Assembly: GCF_000143965.1 (NCBI RefSeq)
Contig: NC_014365.1
Coordinates: 3,251,501 to 3,315,500 of the forward strand
Length of the DNA: 64,000 nt
DNA from: Desulfarculus baarsii DSM 2075
Lineage (GTDB): Bacteria > Desulfobacterota > Desulfarculia > Desulfarculales > Desulfarculaceae
Direction: 5' to 3'
Every line of letters begins with the position of its first letter. Position 1 is the first letter of the stretch. Shown in pieces: positions 9,161 to 18,589 of the stretch. The translations under genes and the position numbers were made by a program. Under the pieces are notes generated by a model, which worked only from the letters and a program-made list of their open reading frames with translations, did not search any database and was not told where the DNA came from.

Positions 9161-10144
9161 ATGTCCTTTCCCCTGGTGCGCATGCGCCGCCTGCGGCGCA
9201 ACGAGACCATCAGGCGCATGGTCGCCGAGACCACCCTCGGCGTCAGCGACCTGATCTACCCCATGTTCGTCTGCCCCGGCAAGGGCGTGCGCCAACCGGT
9301 GGGCTCCATGCCCGGCGTCGATCGCTTCAGCGTCGACACGCTGGTCGAGGAATGCAAGCAGGTGGCCGATCTGGGCGTGCCGGCGGTGATCCTCTTTGGC
9401 ATACCCGAGAAAAAAGACGCCCTGGGCCGCGGGGCCTACGACAAAAACGGCCCCGTGCCCCTGGCCCTGCGCGCCCTGCGCCGCGCCGTGCCCGGTCTGG
9501 CGCTGGCAGCCGACGTGTGCATGTGCGAATACACCGACCACGGCCACTGCGGCATTTTGGACAAAGACACCGTGCACAACGACGCCACCTTGGAGCTTTT
9601 GGCCAAGGCGGCGGTGGTCTACGCCCAGGCCGGGGCCCACATCGTGGCCCCCTCTGACATGATGGACGGCCGCGTGGGCGAGATCCGCGAGGCCCTCGAC
9701 GAGGCCGAGCTGCCAGACACCCTGATCATGAGCTACGCCGCCAAATACTGCAGCGCCTTCTATGGCCCCTTCCGCGAGGCCGCCGACAGCGCGCCCCAGT
9801 TCGGCGACCGCAAGACCTATCAGATGGACCCGGCCAACGTGCGCCAGGCCCTGCGCGAGGTGGCCCTGGACGTCGAGGAGGGGGCCGACATCGTCATGGT
9901 CAAGCCGGCCCTGCCCTATCTGGACGTGCTGGCCCACATGCGCGACGAGTTCGACCTGCCGCTGGCCGCCTATCACGTCTCGGGCGAATACTCGATGATC
10001 AAGGCCGCGGCCCAACTGGGCTGGATCGACCACGACCGGGTGATGATGGAGTCGTTGCTTTCGATCAAGCGGGCCGGCGCCGACATGATCCTGACCTATT
10101 TCGCCAAGGAGGCGGCCAAGCTGCTGGCCGGGGGCGGCAAATGA
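9161..10144 (+). CDS. hemB: delta-aminolevulinic acid dehydratase (porphobilinogen synthase)
   Basis: HemB condenses two 5-aminolevulinate molecules to porphobilinogen, the common precursor of haem, siroheme and cobalamin. The 327-residue protein has normal length. It carries the zinc-type Cys cluster C120, C122, C130 ([11 protein letters not shown]), [12 protein letters not shown], the first active-site Lys in [15 protein letters not shown] (about 197), and the Schiff-base Lys in [10 protein letters not shown] (about 250). GGAGG lies upstream of the ATG. Its stop overlaps the start of the next gene by 4 bp (ATGA). Confidence 0.97.
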   Translation: MSFPLVRMRRLRRNETIRRMVAETTLGVSDLIYPMFVCPGKGVRQPVGSMPGVDRFSVDTLVEECKQVADLGVPAVILFGIPEKKDALGRGAYDKNGPVPLALRALRRAVPGLALAADVCMCEYTDHGHCGILDKDTVHNDATLELLAKAAVVYAQAGAHIVAPSDMMDGRVGEIREALDEAELPDTLIMSYAAKYCSAFYGPFREAADSAPQFGDRKTYQMDPANVRQALREVALDVEEGADIVMVKPALPYLDVLAHMRDEFDLPLAAYHVSGEYSMIKAAAQLGWIDHDRVMMESLLSIKRAGADMILTYFAKEAAKLLAGGGK

Positions 10145-11163
10145 AGCTGGCCCTGTGCGGACTGCCCTCCAGCGGCAAATCGACGCTTTTTCTGGCCCTC
10201 AGCGGCCGCAAGCTGAGCCAGGGCAAGGCCCGCGAGGAGGCCAGCCAGGCCCTTTTGCCCGTGCCGGACGCGCGCGTGGACCGGCTTTCGGCCATGTATC
10301 AGCCCAAAAAGACCACCTACGCCCAGATCACGTTCATCGACCCGCCCCAGCCGCTGATCAAGGCCGACGACCCCCTGACCAAGCTGCCGGCCGAACTGCG
10401 CGGGGCCGACGCCCTGGTCGAGGTCGTGCGCAACTTCGACGGCGGCCTGGGCGCGCCCCAGGCGGTGGCCGACCACCAGGCCTTTGCCCAGGAGCTGCTG
10501 CTGAGCGACCTGATCACCGTCGAGCGCCGCCTGGAGCGCATGGCCCAGGATCGTCAGCGCGGCCGCAAGCAGGACGAAGAAGAGGCCGCCCTGCTGGAGC
10601 GGGCCAAACAAATGTTGGAGCAAGAAACGCCCCTGCGCGGTGACGCGGAGTTGGCCGGCCACGTCAAGCTCAAGGGCTTTGGCCTGCTCAGCGCCAAGCC
10701 CCTGGTGGTGGTGGCCAACAACGCCGAGGACGACCCCACCCCGCCCGATCTGGGCGACGACAGCGCGCCGGTGGTGATCCGCGCCTCCATCGAGGGCGAG
10801 TTGGCCGAGCTGGCCGACGACGAACGGGCCGAGTTCATGGCCGAGCTGGGCATCGGCCAATCGGCCCTGGACAGGCTGATCCAGGCCGGCTACGCGGCCA
10901 TGGAGCTGATCTCGTTTTTCACCGTGGGCCAGGATGAAGTGCGGGCCTGGACCGTGCGCCGCGGCGCGCTGGCCCCCCAGGCCGCCGGCGTGATCCACTC
11001 CGACCTGGAGCGCGGCTTTATCCGCGCCGAGGTCATGGTCTACGACGACCTGCTGGCCCAGGGCTCGGAGGCGGCGGTGAAAAAGGCCGGGCTGTTCAAG
11101 CTGGCCGGCAAGGATCACGTGGTCTCCGACGGCGAGATATTGCACGTGCGCTTCAGCGTCTAA
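10141..11163 (+). CDS. YchF-family P-loop ATPase/GTPase with TGS domain
   Basis: This 340-residue protein is related to YchF/OLA1. It has a P-loop GLPSSGKST (8-16), the family segment [20 protein letters not shown], a coiled-coil middle (about 115-165) and a C-terminal TGS domain ([20 protein letters not shown]...[16 protein letters not shown]). It differs from canonical YchF: the P-loop is GLPSSGKST instead of the usual NVGKS type, and the NKxE base-recognition motif is not evident, so nucleotide choice is uncertain. The start overlaps the hemB stop, so the two are translationally coupled. I infer a diverged paralog; a link to haem synthesis is only by position. Confidence 0.8.
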   Translation: MKLALCGLPSSGKSTLFLALSGRKLSQGKAREEASQALLPVPDARVDRLSAMYQPKKTTYAQITFIDPPQPLIKADDPLTKLPAELRGADALVEVVRNFDGGLGAPQAVADHQAFAQELLLSDLITVERRLERMAQDRQRGRKQDEEEAALLERAKQMLEQETPLRGDAELAGHVKLKGFGLLSAKPLVVVANNAEDDPTPPDLGDDSAPVVIRASIEGELAELADDERAEFMAELGIGQSALDRLIQAGYAAMELISFFTVGQDEVRAWTVRRGALAPQAAGVIHSDLERGFIRAEVMVYDDLLAQGSEAAVKKAGLFKLAGKDHVVSDGEILHVRFSV

Positions 11164-11172
11164 CGCTTTTGT

Positions 11173-11193
11173 GCGGCCGATGGGCCGCTTTTT
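11173..11193 (+). terminator. rho-independent terminator after the hemB operon
   Basis: GCGGCC (11173-11178), a 4-nt loop and GGCCGC (11183-11188) are followed directly by five T residues, 10 bp after the YchF-like stop. Confidence 0.75.
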
Positions 11194-11205
11194 GCCACGC
11201 AACCC

Positions 11206-11234
11206 TTGACAGAACGGCCGCTTGCCTTTAAGAA
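11206..11234 (+). promoter_or_regulatory. sigma-70 promoter of tRNA-Met
   Basis: TTGACA (11206-11211), a 17-bp spacer and TAAGAA (11229-11234) lie 11 bp upstream of the tRNA. The -35 hexamer is perfect. Confidence 0.65.
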
Positions 11235-11245
11235 AGCCTTCGAAC

Positions 11246-11322
11246 GGCGATGTAGCTCAGTTGGTCAGAGCATGCGGCTCATATCCGCAGTGTCCGGGGT
11301 TCAAATCCCTGCATCGCCACCA
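11246..11322 (+). tRNA. tRNA-Met (anticodon CAT), elongator type
   Basis: This 77-nt cloverleaf has acceptor stem GGCGATG/CATCGCC, anticodon stem TGCGG/CCGCA around CTCATAT (anticodon CAT), T loop TTCAAAT and encoded ACCA. The paired first acceptor base pair and the D arm fit an elongator tRNA, not an initiator. A tRNA-Ile with lysidine-modified CAT cannot be fully excluded. Confidence 0.92.
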
Positions 11323-11334
11323 AAATAAAAATTA

Positions 11335-11366
11335 ACGCCGCAATCCTTGGTGGTTGCGGCGTTTTT
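11335..11366 (+). terminator. rho-independent terminator after tRNA-Met
   Basis: ACGCCGCAA (11335-11343) and TTGCGGCGT (11354-11362) form a perfect 9-bp stem with a 10-nt loop, followed by a T run. It separates the tRNA from the convergent MATE gene. Confidence 0.8.
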
Positions 11367-11389
11367 GCTTTTGGCGGGCGCTGGCGCGG

Positions 11390-12763
11390 CTAGTTTTCGA
11401 TCACCCGCATCTCGCGCCACTTGCCGCCGCGATAGCGCAGCCACATCAACAGGCCCAGCGCGCAGACATAGAACGTCAGCACCGCCCAGACCAGATAAGC
11501 CTCTGCCCGCAGCACCTCCACCAAAAACCACACCGGCGCGATCATGGCCACCACGGCCATCACGGCGATGACTTTCATGACGTAGGCCGTGTCGCCGGCG
11601 CCCTTGATCGCCCCAGTATAGATGATGCCCACGCCGTCAAAGAGGCTGTAGACGGCCACCCAGCGCAGAAAGACCACGCCCATCTCCAGGATGGCCCGGC
11701 TTTCGGCGGCGCTTTGGCCCGAGACCAGAAACAACCCGATGATCTGGCGCGGAAAGAGCATGAAGCAGACCAGCACCAGGCTCATCCACGACAGAGTCAA
11801 GCGGATGGTGCTGCTGGTGGCCTTGGCCGCGTCGTCGGGCCGGCCGCTGCCGATGGCCTGGCCGACCATCACGCTCACCGCCACCGAAAAACCGATCATC
11901 GGCAAAAAGGCCAGCATGTCGATGGACAGGGCGATGTTGGTGGCGGCCAGTTCGATTTTGCCCAAGCGACCGATCATGAAGATGAAAAAAGTGACGGCGA
12001 ACATGTTCAGGAAAAAATGCACCCCGCCCGGCAGGCCAAAGCGCATCAGCCGGCCGAACAGTTCGGCGTCGAAGGCGCGGTTGCGCCAGACGCCCATGCG
12101 GCGGTCGTTCTTGGCCGTGAAAGTCAAGGCCGCCAGCATCAGGCCGATGAAGGTCTGGCCGATGACCGAGGCCCAGGCCGCGCCGACCACGCCCATGGAC
12201 GGCACGGGCCCCGCGCCGAAGATCATCACGTAATCCAGGGGGATATTCAGCGCCGCGCCGATGAAGTTGGCCACCATCAGCGGCCTGGTGCGGCCCCGGC
12301 CGGTGAAGAAGTTGCCCAGGGCCACGCTGAGCAGGGTGGCGAAGGCCCCCAGGCACATCACGCGGAAATAGGCGATCTCCTGCACGCGCACCTCGGGCGG
12401 GTGGCCGGCCGCGTCGAAGATGGGTCCGGCGACGAAGTAGAGCCCGGCCATCAGCAGCGAGGCCCCGGCGGCGAAGTAGAGGCCCTGCCACAGCGCCGCG
12501 CCCACCCGCCGCCGGCTGCCCGCGCCCACGTATTGGGCGATGAACACGCTGGCGTAGGAGGTCACGCCCATGAACAACGAGACGAACAAAAAGCTGGTGA
12601 TGCCCGCTGGCAGGGCCGCGGCGATGGCCTCCACCGAGTGGTTGGCCAAAAACACCCGGTCGGTGAACTGCATGAGCGTGTTGGAGGCCATGGACATGAC
12701 CATGGGCAGGCCGATGCGCAACACGTCGCGATAGCCGTTGGGGGCGGACCAATTATGCAACAT
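11390..12763 (-). CDS. MATE family efflux transporter
   Basis: This 457-residue polytopic protein belongs to the MATE exporters, which move drugs or metabolites out against Na+ or H+. It has about 12 hydrophobic helices in two related halves. The N-half starts with IGLPMVMSMASNTLMQFTDRVFLA, which matches the typical MATE P-x-x-x-x-x-x-x-x-x-x-D-x-x-F first helix, and the C-half begins with LMRFGLPGGVHFFLNMF. The start at 12763 (MLHNWSAP) is preferred: the promoter at 12837-12865 would place the transcript start downstream of more upstream start codons. The substrate is unknown. Confidence 0.88.
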   Translation of the reverse strand: MLHNWSAPNGYRDVLRIGLPMVMSMASNTLMQFTDRVFLANHSVEAIAAALPAGITSFLFVSLFMGVTSYASVFIAQYVGAGSRRRVGAALWQGLYFAAGASLLMAGLYFVAGPIFDAAGHPPEVRVQEIAYFRVMCLGAFATLLSVALGNFFTGRGRTRPLMVANFIGAALNIPLDYVMIFGAGPVPSMGVVGAAWASVIGQTFIGLMLAALTFTAKNDRRMGVWRNRAFDAELFGRLMRFGLPGGVHFFLNMFAVTFFIFMIGRLGKIELAATNIALSIDMLAFLPMIGFSVAVSVMVGQAIGSGRPDDAAKATSSTIRLTLSWMSLVLVCFMLFPRQIIGLFLVSGQSAAESRAILEMGVVFLRWVAVYSLFDGVGIIYTGAIKGAGDTAYVMKVIAVMAVVAMIAPVWFLVEVLRAEAYLVWAVLTFYVCALGLLMWLRYRGGKWREMRVIEN

Positions 12764-12836
12764 GCCGTCACCGCCGCGCGAAGCGAACAACGCGCGCGGA
12801 CGGGCCACGCGCGTTTTTGGTTGTTGAGATGGGCAA

Positions 12837-12865
12837 AGCATACCGCCGCCGTCACGCGGCGTCAA
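12837..12865 (-). promoter_or_regulatory. sigma-70 promoter of the MATE gene
   Basis: On the minus strand TTGACG (12865-12860), a 17-bp spacer and TATGCT (12842-12837) lie about 75 bp upstream of the chosen start. This helps to fix the start codon of the downstream gene. Confidence 0.6.
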
Positions 12866-12872
12866 CAACCGT

Positions 12873-15791
12873 TTAGGGCCAAGGCAGCAGCTCGGCGAAC
12901 TGTTCGGCGGGGGCGGGCTCGCTGAAATAATAGCCCTGGCACAGGTCGCAACCCAGGGCGCGCAGATAGGCCAATTGTTCGGCGGTTTCGACGCCTTCGG
13001 CCACCACGCTCAGGCCCAGGCTGTGGCCCAGGCTGACGATGGCCCCGACGATGGCCGCGTCGTTGGCGTCGCGGCCGATGTCGCGCACGAAGCCGCGGTC
13101 GATCTTGAGGGTGTCGATGGGAAAATGCTTGAGGTAGTAAAGCGAGGAGTAGCCCGTGCCGAAATCGTCGATGGCCAGGCTCACGCCCAACGCGGCCAGC
13201 TCCAGCAGGGTGCGGTTGGCGGCGGTGTCCTGGTGCATGACCACGCTTTCGGTGACCTCCAACTCCAGCAGGCCCGGGGCCAGGCCCGTTTCGCGTAGAA
13301 TCGTCTCCACCGTCTCGACGAACTCGGGCTGGTAGAGCTGCTTGGCCGAAACGTTGACCGCCAGGCGCAGGTCGCGGCCAGTCATGGTTTGCCAGCGGCT
13401 GGCCTGACGACAGGCCTGACGCAGGATCACCTTGCCGATGGCCGTGATCAGCCCGCTCTCCTCGGCCACGGGGATGAATTGGCCGGGCATGACCAAGCCC
13501 TTGCCTGGGCTTTGCCAGCGGGCCAGGGCCTCCATGCCCACCACGCGGCCGCTGACCGTCTCGACCTTGGCCTGATAGTGGACGACGAACTCGTCGCGCT
13601 CCAGGGCCTGGCGCAGGGCCCGCTCCATTTCCATGCGCAGGTTGGTCTTGGCCTGCATGGCCGGGGTGAACATCTGGTAGTTGTTCTTGCCCCGCTCCTT
13701 GGCGCGGTACATGGCCATATCGGCGTTTTTGATCAGCGTCTCGACATCTTGGCCATCATCGGGAAAGACCGTCACGCCAATGCTGGCCCCCAGGTGAAAC
13801 TCGTGGCCGCCCACGCCGAAGGGCCGGGCGAAGTTGTCCAACACCCGCCGGGCCACCCGATCGGCCCCCAGTTCGCCGTCGATCTCCTCCAGCACCATGA
13901 GGAACTCATCGCCACCGATGCGGGCGACGGTGTCTTCGTCGCGCACGCAGCGGCGCAGGCGGCCGGCGATGTCGCGCAGCACATGGTCGCCCACGTCGTG
14001 GCCCAGCGAGTCGTTGATCAGCTTGAAATTGTCCAGATCGACGAAGAGCACCGCCACCTTGGAGCCTCGGCGCTCGGCGTGATGCAGGGCCTGGCCCAGG
14101 CGGTCCTTGAACAGGTTGCGGTTGGGCAGGCCTGTCAGGGCGTCGTGGTAGGCCTGATAACGGATCTGCTCCTGGGAGCGCTTGATCTCGGTGATGTCGT
14201 AAAAAATGGCCAGATAATTGATCACCCGGCCGTGGGAGTCGCGAATGACGGTGACGGTGAGCCATTCGGGGTAGGCCTCGCCGTTCTTGCGGCGGTTCCA
14301 GTATTCGCCGCTCCACTGGCCGTGCTCGGCCAGTTGGCCCCAGATCTCCTCGTAGAGGGCCAGGTCCATGGCCTCGGCGCGCAGCACGTCCATTTCCTTG
14401 CCGATGACGTCGTCGGAGCCATAGCCGGTGATGGCCGTGAAGGCGCTGTTGACCAGGCGCACCTTGCCATCGGCGTCGGCCACGACAATGCCCTCGATGG
14501 AGTTCTCGAAGACGGTGGCGGCCATTTTTTGTTCCTGCTCGGCCAGCTTGCGCTGGCTGACGTCGCGAACCACGCAGACGATCTCGTCGAAGCTCAGCGG
14601 GGCCAGGCGGGCTTCGTAATAACGACGCTCGCCGTCGATGGTCAGTTCGTACTCCAGGCCCACCACCTGCCGACGCTCCCGGGCCAATTGCATGGCCGTG
14701 GTCATGGCCCGGGCCGCCTCGGGTGGCAGAACCTCGGCGATGGCGCGGCCCATGAAGCGCTCGGGCGGCAAAAACGGCCTGGTCTCGCGGCCGCCCTGGT
14801 AGTCGATGTAGCGGCCGGTGGCGTCGAAGCGAAAGAGCAGGTCGGGCAGGGCGTTGAAGACGGCCTCCAATTCCTGGCGTTTGTCCATGATCTGGCGGGT
14901 GGCCTTGTCGACGCGGATCTTGAGCTGGCGGTTCCAGGCCAGGAAAACCACCGCCGCCAGCAGCGCCAGCGAAAAGGCCCCGCACAGCCACAGCCATTGG
15001 CCGCCGCCCCACAGCGACCGGCCCGCCCAGCGATCGAGGACCGCCTGGCGCTCGGCCTCGTCGATTGCGTCGAAGCCGGCGTTGACCAGTCGCATCATTT
15101 CGTCGTGGCCCTCGGCCACGCCGGGGCGCAGATCGTCGGTGTGCACGGGCTTGGCCGTGCGCCGGAACATGTCCTCGGCGTCGTGCTTGGCCAAAAGAAA
15201 GGCGGCCACCATCTCGTCGCAGGCGAACACCTCCACCCGGCCGGCGATGGCCATCTTGATCATATCCTCGAAGGTCTCGGCCAGGACAAGCTTGGCCCCC
15301 GGGGCCTCGACGCGCAACAGCCCCTCCAGATAATCGCCGCGCACCACGCCCACGCGGAAGCCGGCCAAGTCGCGGCTGTCCACCAGGCCCTTGATTTTGC
15401 GCGAAAAAAACAGGTGCGCGTCGACCTTCATGAACGGCCGGCAAAACCACAGCCCGGCCCCCTCGCGGGGGAACAGCCCGCTGATCACGTCGGCCCGGCG
15501 CTGGCGGACCATCTCGATGGCCTGGGCCCAATCCACCAGGCGGTAGTCGATGGCCACGCCGGTCTTTTGCGACCACAGCCGCCACATGTCCACGGCCACG
15601 CCCCTGGGCCGACCGTCTGGCCCCAGAAACTCGATGGGCGCATAGGTCTTGTCACCGACAACGACGATCGTGCGCCGCTCCTCGGCGGGAGCCTGCCTGG
15701 CCGCCCAAGCGGCGTCGCCTCCCAGGGGCGGGGCGCACAATAGCGCCGCCAGAATGACGGTCAGCAGCAGGTTGCGGTCCAGGGCTTTCAA
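12873..15791 (-). CDS. SBP-PAS-PAS-GGDEF-EAL c-di-GMP signalling protein
   Basis: This ~972-residue membrane protein probably both makes and degrades cyclic di-GMP in response to a periplasmic ligand. Order: signal peptide (MKALDRNLLLTVILAALLC), a periplasmic solute-binding-protein type 3 domain (about 40-260), a transmembrane helix (LWLCGAFSLALLAAVVFLAW), two PAS domains, GGDEF with an intact IGGDEF motif, and EAL with intact MEALARW and DDFGTGYSSL. Both catalytic halves look active. A TTG start at 15791 is proposed because it gives a clean signal peptide with a GGAAA site upstream and lies inside the transcript predicted from 15841-15869. An earlier in-frame TTG at 15869 would overlap that promoter. 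Confidence 0.88.
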   Translation of the reverse strand: MKALDRNLLLTVILAALLCAPPLGGDAAWAARQAPAEERRTIVVVGDKTYAPIEFLGPDGRPRGVAVDMWRLWSQKTGVAIDYRLVDWAQAIEMVRQRRADVISGLFPREGAGLWFCRPFMKVDAHLFFSRKIKGLVDSRDLAGFRVGVVRGDYLEGLLRVEAPGAKLVLAETFEDMIKMAIAGRVEVFACDEMVAAFLLAKHDAEDMFRRTAKPVHTDDLRPGVAEGHDEMMRLVNAGFDAIDEAERQAVLDRWAGRSLWGGGQWLWLCGAFSLALLAAVVFLAWNRQLKIRVDKATRQIMDKRQELEAVFNALPDLLFRFDATGRYIDYQGGRETRPFLPPERFMGRAIAEVLPPEAARAMTTAMQLARERRQVVGLEYELTIDGERRYYEARLAPLSFDEIVCVVRDVSQRKLAEQEQKMAATVFENSIEGIVVADADGKVRLVNSAFTAITGYGSDDVIGKEMDVLRAEAMDLALYEEIWGQLAEHGQWSGEYWNRRKNGEAYPEWLTVTVIRDSHGRVINYLAIFYDITEIKRSQEQIRYQAYHDALTGLPNRNLFKDRLGQALHHAERRGSKVAVLFVDLDNFKLINDSLGHDVGDHVLRDIAGRLRRCVRDEDTVARIGGDEFLMVLEEIDGELGADRVARRVLDNFARPFGVGGHEFHLGASIGVTVFPDDGQDVETLIKNADMAMYRAKERGKNNYQMFTPAMQAKTNLRMEMERALRQALERDEFVVHYQAKVETVSGRVVGMEALARWQSPGKGLVMPGQFIPVAEESGLITAIGKVILRQACRQASRWQTMTGRDLRLAVNVSAKQLYQPEFVETVETILRETGLAPGLLELEVTESVVMHQDTAANRTLLELAALGVSLAIDDFGTGYSSLYYLKHFPIDTLKIDRGFVRDIGRDANDAAIVGAIVSLGHSLGLSVVAEGVETAEQLAYLRALGCDLCQGYYFSEPAPAEQFAELLPWP

Positions 15792-15840
15792 TGTGGTTTC
15801 CAGGTCAAAACAAAAAATACCCCTCTGGGGCTGAGGGCAT

Positions 15841-15869
15841 ATTCTGCCAGAGTCGATGAAGGCAAGCAA
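15841..15869 (-). promoter_or_regulatory. putative promoter of the GGDEF-EAL gene
   Basis: On the minus strand TTGCTT (15869-15864) and CAGAAT (15846-15841) are spaced 17 bp. The leader that follows contains a short CCCTC/GAGGG stem with a T run just before the gene, which could attenuate transcription. Confidence 0.4.
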
Positions 15870-15901
15870 CGACGCCGAAGAGGTATATTTTATTCCCCCT
15901 C

Positions 15902-15930
15902 ACGACAAAATCCGACGCGTATGCCATAAT
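15902..15930 (+). promoter_or_regulatory. putative promoter of the MarC-family gene
   Basis: ACGACA (15902-15907), a 17-bp spacer and CATAAT (15925-15930) lie 53 bp upstream of the MarC-family start. Together with the minus-strand promoter this makes a divergent promoter region. Confidence 0.4.
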
Positions 15931-15982
15931 CCGTCCAGCGCCGGGCCGCGCCGCGCGATGACGTTGCACTTCGAGCCTTGGG

Positions 15983-16618
15983 ATGGCCCCCATGACAGAC
16001 CTTATCGACGATTTTCTGCGTCAGTTCACGGTTTTTTGGGCCACCATCGACCCCATCAGCACCCTGGGCCTTTTCCTGGCCATCACCCCGGCCAAATCGG
16101 CCAGGGAAAAACGCTCCATCGCCATGCGGGCCACGCTCTATTCGGCGATCATCCTGCTGGGCTTCGTGATGGTGGGCCAGATCATCCTGACCTACATGGA
16201 AATCCGCCTGCAATCGTTCCAGATCGCCGGCGGCATCCTGCTGTTTCTGTTTGGCGTGCAGATGGTCTTCGGTGACGCCGCCCCGCCGCCCGACCAAAAG
16301 CCCGAGGCCGGCCACGACGTGGCGGTCTTTCCCCTGGCCATCCCTTCCATCGCCAGCCCCGGGGCGATCATGGCCGCGGTGCTGATGACCGAAAACAGCT
16401 CGCACACGACGGCCATGCAGTGTTTCACCCTGGGGGTCATGGGGGTTGTCCTGCTGATCACCCTGGTGCTGATGCTCATGGCCAACAAGGTGTTTCGCCT
16501 GCTGGGCAACGCCGGCAGCGCCGTGGTGGTGCGCGTCATGGGCATTTTGCTTTCGGCCATGGCCGTGGAGACGGTCATCCATGGCCTGGGCGGCCTGGGG
16601 TTGATCCCCATAAAGTAG
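15983..16618 (+). CDS. MarC family integral membrane protein
   Basis: The 211-residue protein belongs to the MarC/UPF0056 family of six-helix inner-membrane proteins of uncertain function; despite the name, a drug-resistance role is not established. Visible family features are the N-terminal ATIDPISTLGLFLAITP segment, the SFQIAGGILLFLFGVQM helix, and the repeat-like PLAIPSIASPGAIM segment, with VRVMGILLSAMAVETVIHGL near the end. The start is either ATG 15983 or ATG 15992; neither has a strong ribosome site. It is monocistronic, ending before a terminator. Confidence 0.85.
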   Translation: MAPMTDLIDDFLRQFTVFWATIDPISTLGLFLAITPAKSAREKRSIAMRATLYSAIILLGFVMVGQIILTYMEIRLQSFQIAGGILLFLFGVQMVFGDAAPPPDQKPEAGHDVAVFPLAIPSIASPGAIMAAVLMTENSSHTTAMQCFTLGVMGVVLLITLVLMLMANKVFRLLGNAGSAVVVRVMGILLSAMAVETVIHGLGGLGLIPIK

Positions 16619-16725
16619 CAGCGACGCCTCCAACGCCCCCAATCCGCCGCCCAGGCGGGCGCTCTTGATGGAGCGCCTCCGTTAGGGGCAAGGCCCTACC
16701 GAAAATTAAGACCAGCCCATCCCCA

Positions 16726-16756
16726 AAAGGGGCCTTCGCCCCTATTTTGTCTTTTC
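16726..16756 (+). terminator. rho-independent terminator after the MarC-family gene
   Basis: AGGGGC (16728-16733), loop CTTC and GCCCCT (16738-16743) are flanked by an A run and followed by ATTTTGTCTTTT. A second small stem (TAGGG/CCCTA, 16683-16698) lies upstream. The remaining 16619-16829 contains no recognisable gene. Confidence 0.7.
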
Positions 16757-16829
16757 GCCGCCTTGGCGACAATTTGCCCATCGAAACACTTGGCGTGTCG
16801 GGCCTTGGCCGAACGCGGCCAGAGAGGCG

Positions 16830-18536
16830 ATGGGCGGCGAAATGACCAACAAAAACGAAAACCACTACCGCGCGCTTAAGAACAAGATCCTGGCGGCGAT
16901 GATCGTGGCCCCGGCCATCCCCTTCCTGCTGGTGGTGGCGGTGGGCTTTTATTATTTCACCGCCTCCATCGAGCGCGAGACGTTCGCGCGCATGGTGCGC
17001 ATCGCCGAGGATCATCGCCAGGCCATCGAGATGTTCCTGACCGAACGCCGCGGCGACCTGACCATCATCGCCAACTCCTTTTCCATCGCCCAAATGAACA
17101 ACCCCGAGGAGCTGCGCAACATCTTCGACACCCTGCGGCAGAACTCGCCGGCCTACACCGACCTGGGCCTGTTCAACCCCGAGGGCGTGCAGACGGCCTA
17201 CGTGGGGCCCTACAGGCTGGCCGGCAAACAATACAAGGACGCCCCCTGGTACAAGGGCGTGCTGGGCAACGGGTACTACATCAGCGACGTCTTCCTGGGC
17301 TACCGCAAGAGCCCCCACTTCATCATCGCCATCGCCATCCAGGACGGCGACCAGATCTGGGTGCTGCGGGCGACCATCGACACGGTCTTTTTCTCCGACA
17401 TGGTCGAGAAGGTGCGCATGGGCAAGACCGGCGAGGCCTACCTGGTCAACGCCCAGGGCGTCTTCCAGACCCAGCGCCGTTCGGGCGGCGAACTGCTGCG
17501 GGCCGACCCGGAGCCCATCGCCCACTCCGAACGCTTCGAGGGCGTGCGCACCTTCGCCGCCGACGACAAGAGCGGCGACGCCTACCTCTACGGCGCCACC
17601 TGGCTGAGCGAAAAGGACTGGCAGCTCATCGTGCGCCAGGAAAAGGCCGACGCCTTCCGCGACCTGCGCACGGCCTGGCTGCTGGCGGCCTTGATCCTGG
17701 TGTTGGGCGTGGCGGGCATCGTCAGCATGGGCTTCTACCTCACCGGCAAGATCATCGCCCGCCTCAGCCGCATCGACAGCGAAAAGAGCCAGCTCAACCA
17801 GCAACTGATCGTGGCCAGCCGCCTGGCCGAGATCGGCGAGATGTCGGCCGGCTTCGCCCACGAGATCAACAACCCCCTACAGATCATCCGCTCCGAGCAG
17901 ACGCTCATCTCCGTCATTCTCGATGACATGCGTCAAGCCGGAACGCTGCCCCAAACACCCGATACGGCTGAGCTCCTGGACTCCGTCCAACAAATCAAGC
18001 TCCAAATTGACAGGTGCGGAAACATCACCCAGTCGATCCTCAAGTTCGCTCGGCAAAAGGATGTCACTCCCCAGGAGCTCAGCCTTTCCCAATTGACGCC
18101 CGAGATCGTGGCCATGGTGCGCAAGAAGGCCCAGGTCAACGGCGTGGAGTTGGCCATTTCCAGCGATCCGGCCACGCCCAAGGTCCAAGGCGACGCCAGT
18201 CAGGTGCAGCAGGTGCTGCTCAACCTGATCAACAACGCCATGGACGCGGCCATCGCCCGCCACGGGGCCAGCGGCGGGCGGGTGGAGCTGCGCGTGGGCG
18301 TGGACGGCGAAGGCCAGGCGCGCCTGAGCGTCAGCGACAACGGCGTGGGCATCAGCGAGGAAAACCTGCGGCGCATCTTCACGCCGTTTTTCACCACCAA
18401 GCCGGTGGGCCAGGGCACGGGCCTGGGCCTGTCGGTGTGCTTTGGCATCATCGACGCCATGGGCGGGACCATCGACGTGGCCAGCCAGGTCGGCCAGGGC
18501 TCGACGTTCACCATCACCTTGCCGGCGGCCGCCTGA
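16830..18536 (+). CDS. Cache-domain sensor histidine kinase
   Basis: This 568-residue membrane kinase starts a probable eight-gene operon. Order: cytoplasmic N-tail, TM1 (about 20-43), a large periplasmic dCache-type domain (about 45-280) with WYKGVLGNGYYISDVF, TM2 (about 283-306), a HisKA region with FAHEINNPL carrying the phospho-accepting His (about 347), and a HATPase domain with NLINNAMDAA (N box), DNGVGI and GTGLGLSV. The class is that of NtrB/DctB-like kinases. ATG 16842 is an alternative start. The partner is most likely the receiver protein 53 bp downstream. Confidence 0.9.
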   Translation: MGGEMTNKNENHYRALKNKILAAMIVAPAIPFLLVVAVGFYYFTASIERETFARMVRIAEDHRQAIEMFLTERRGDLTIIANSFSIAQMNNPEELRNIFDTLRQNSPAYTDLGLFNPEGVQTAYVGPYRLAGKQYKDAPWYKGVLGNGYYISDVFLGYRKSPHFIIAIAIQDGDQIWVLRATIDTVFFSDMVEKVRMGKTGEAYLVNAQGVFQTQRRSGGELLRADPEPIAHSERFEGVRTFAADDKSGDAYLYGATWLSEKDWQLIVRQEKADAFRDLRTAWLLAALILVLGVAGIVSMGFYLTGKIIARLSRIDSEKSQLNQQLIVASRLAEIGEMSAGFAHEINNPLQIIRSEQTLISVILDDMRQAGTLPQTPDTAELLDSVQQIKLQIDRCGNITQSILKFARQKDVTPQELSLSQLTPEIVAMVRKKAQVNGVELAISSDPATPKVQGDASQVQQVLLNLINNAMDAAIARHGASGGRVELRVGVDGEGQARLSVSDNGVGISEENLRRIFTPFFTTKPVGQGTGLGLSVCFGIIDAMGGTIDVASQVGQGSTFTITLPAAA

Positions 18537-18589
18537 AAACGGCCGCCTGAAACATATGGACAACGAACCCCCTGTCACGGGAGGAAACA

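Noticed and set aside
13389-15743. A 784-codon open frame opposite the GGDEF-EAL gene
   Set aside because: It is rich in His, Ala, Gly and Leu with no domain signature, lies fully antisense to a clear multidomain gene, and is the expected by-product of high GC content at third codon positions.
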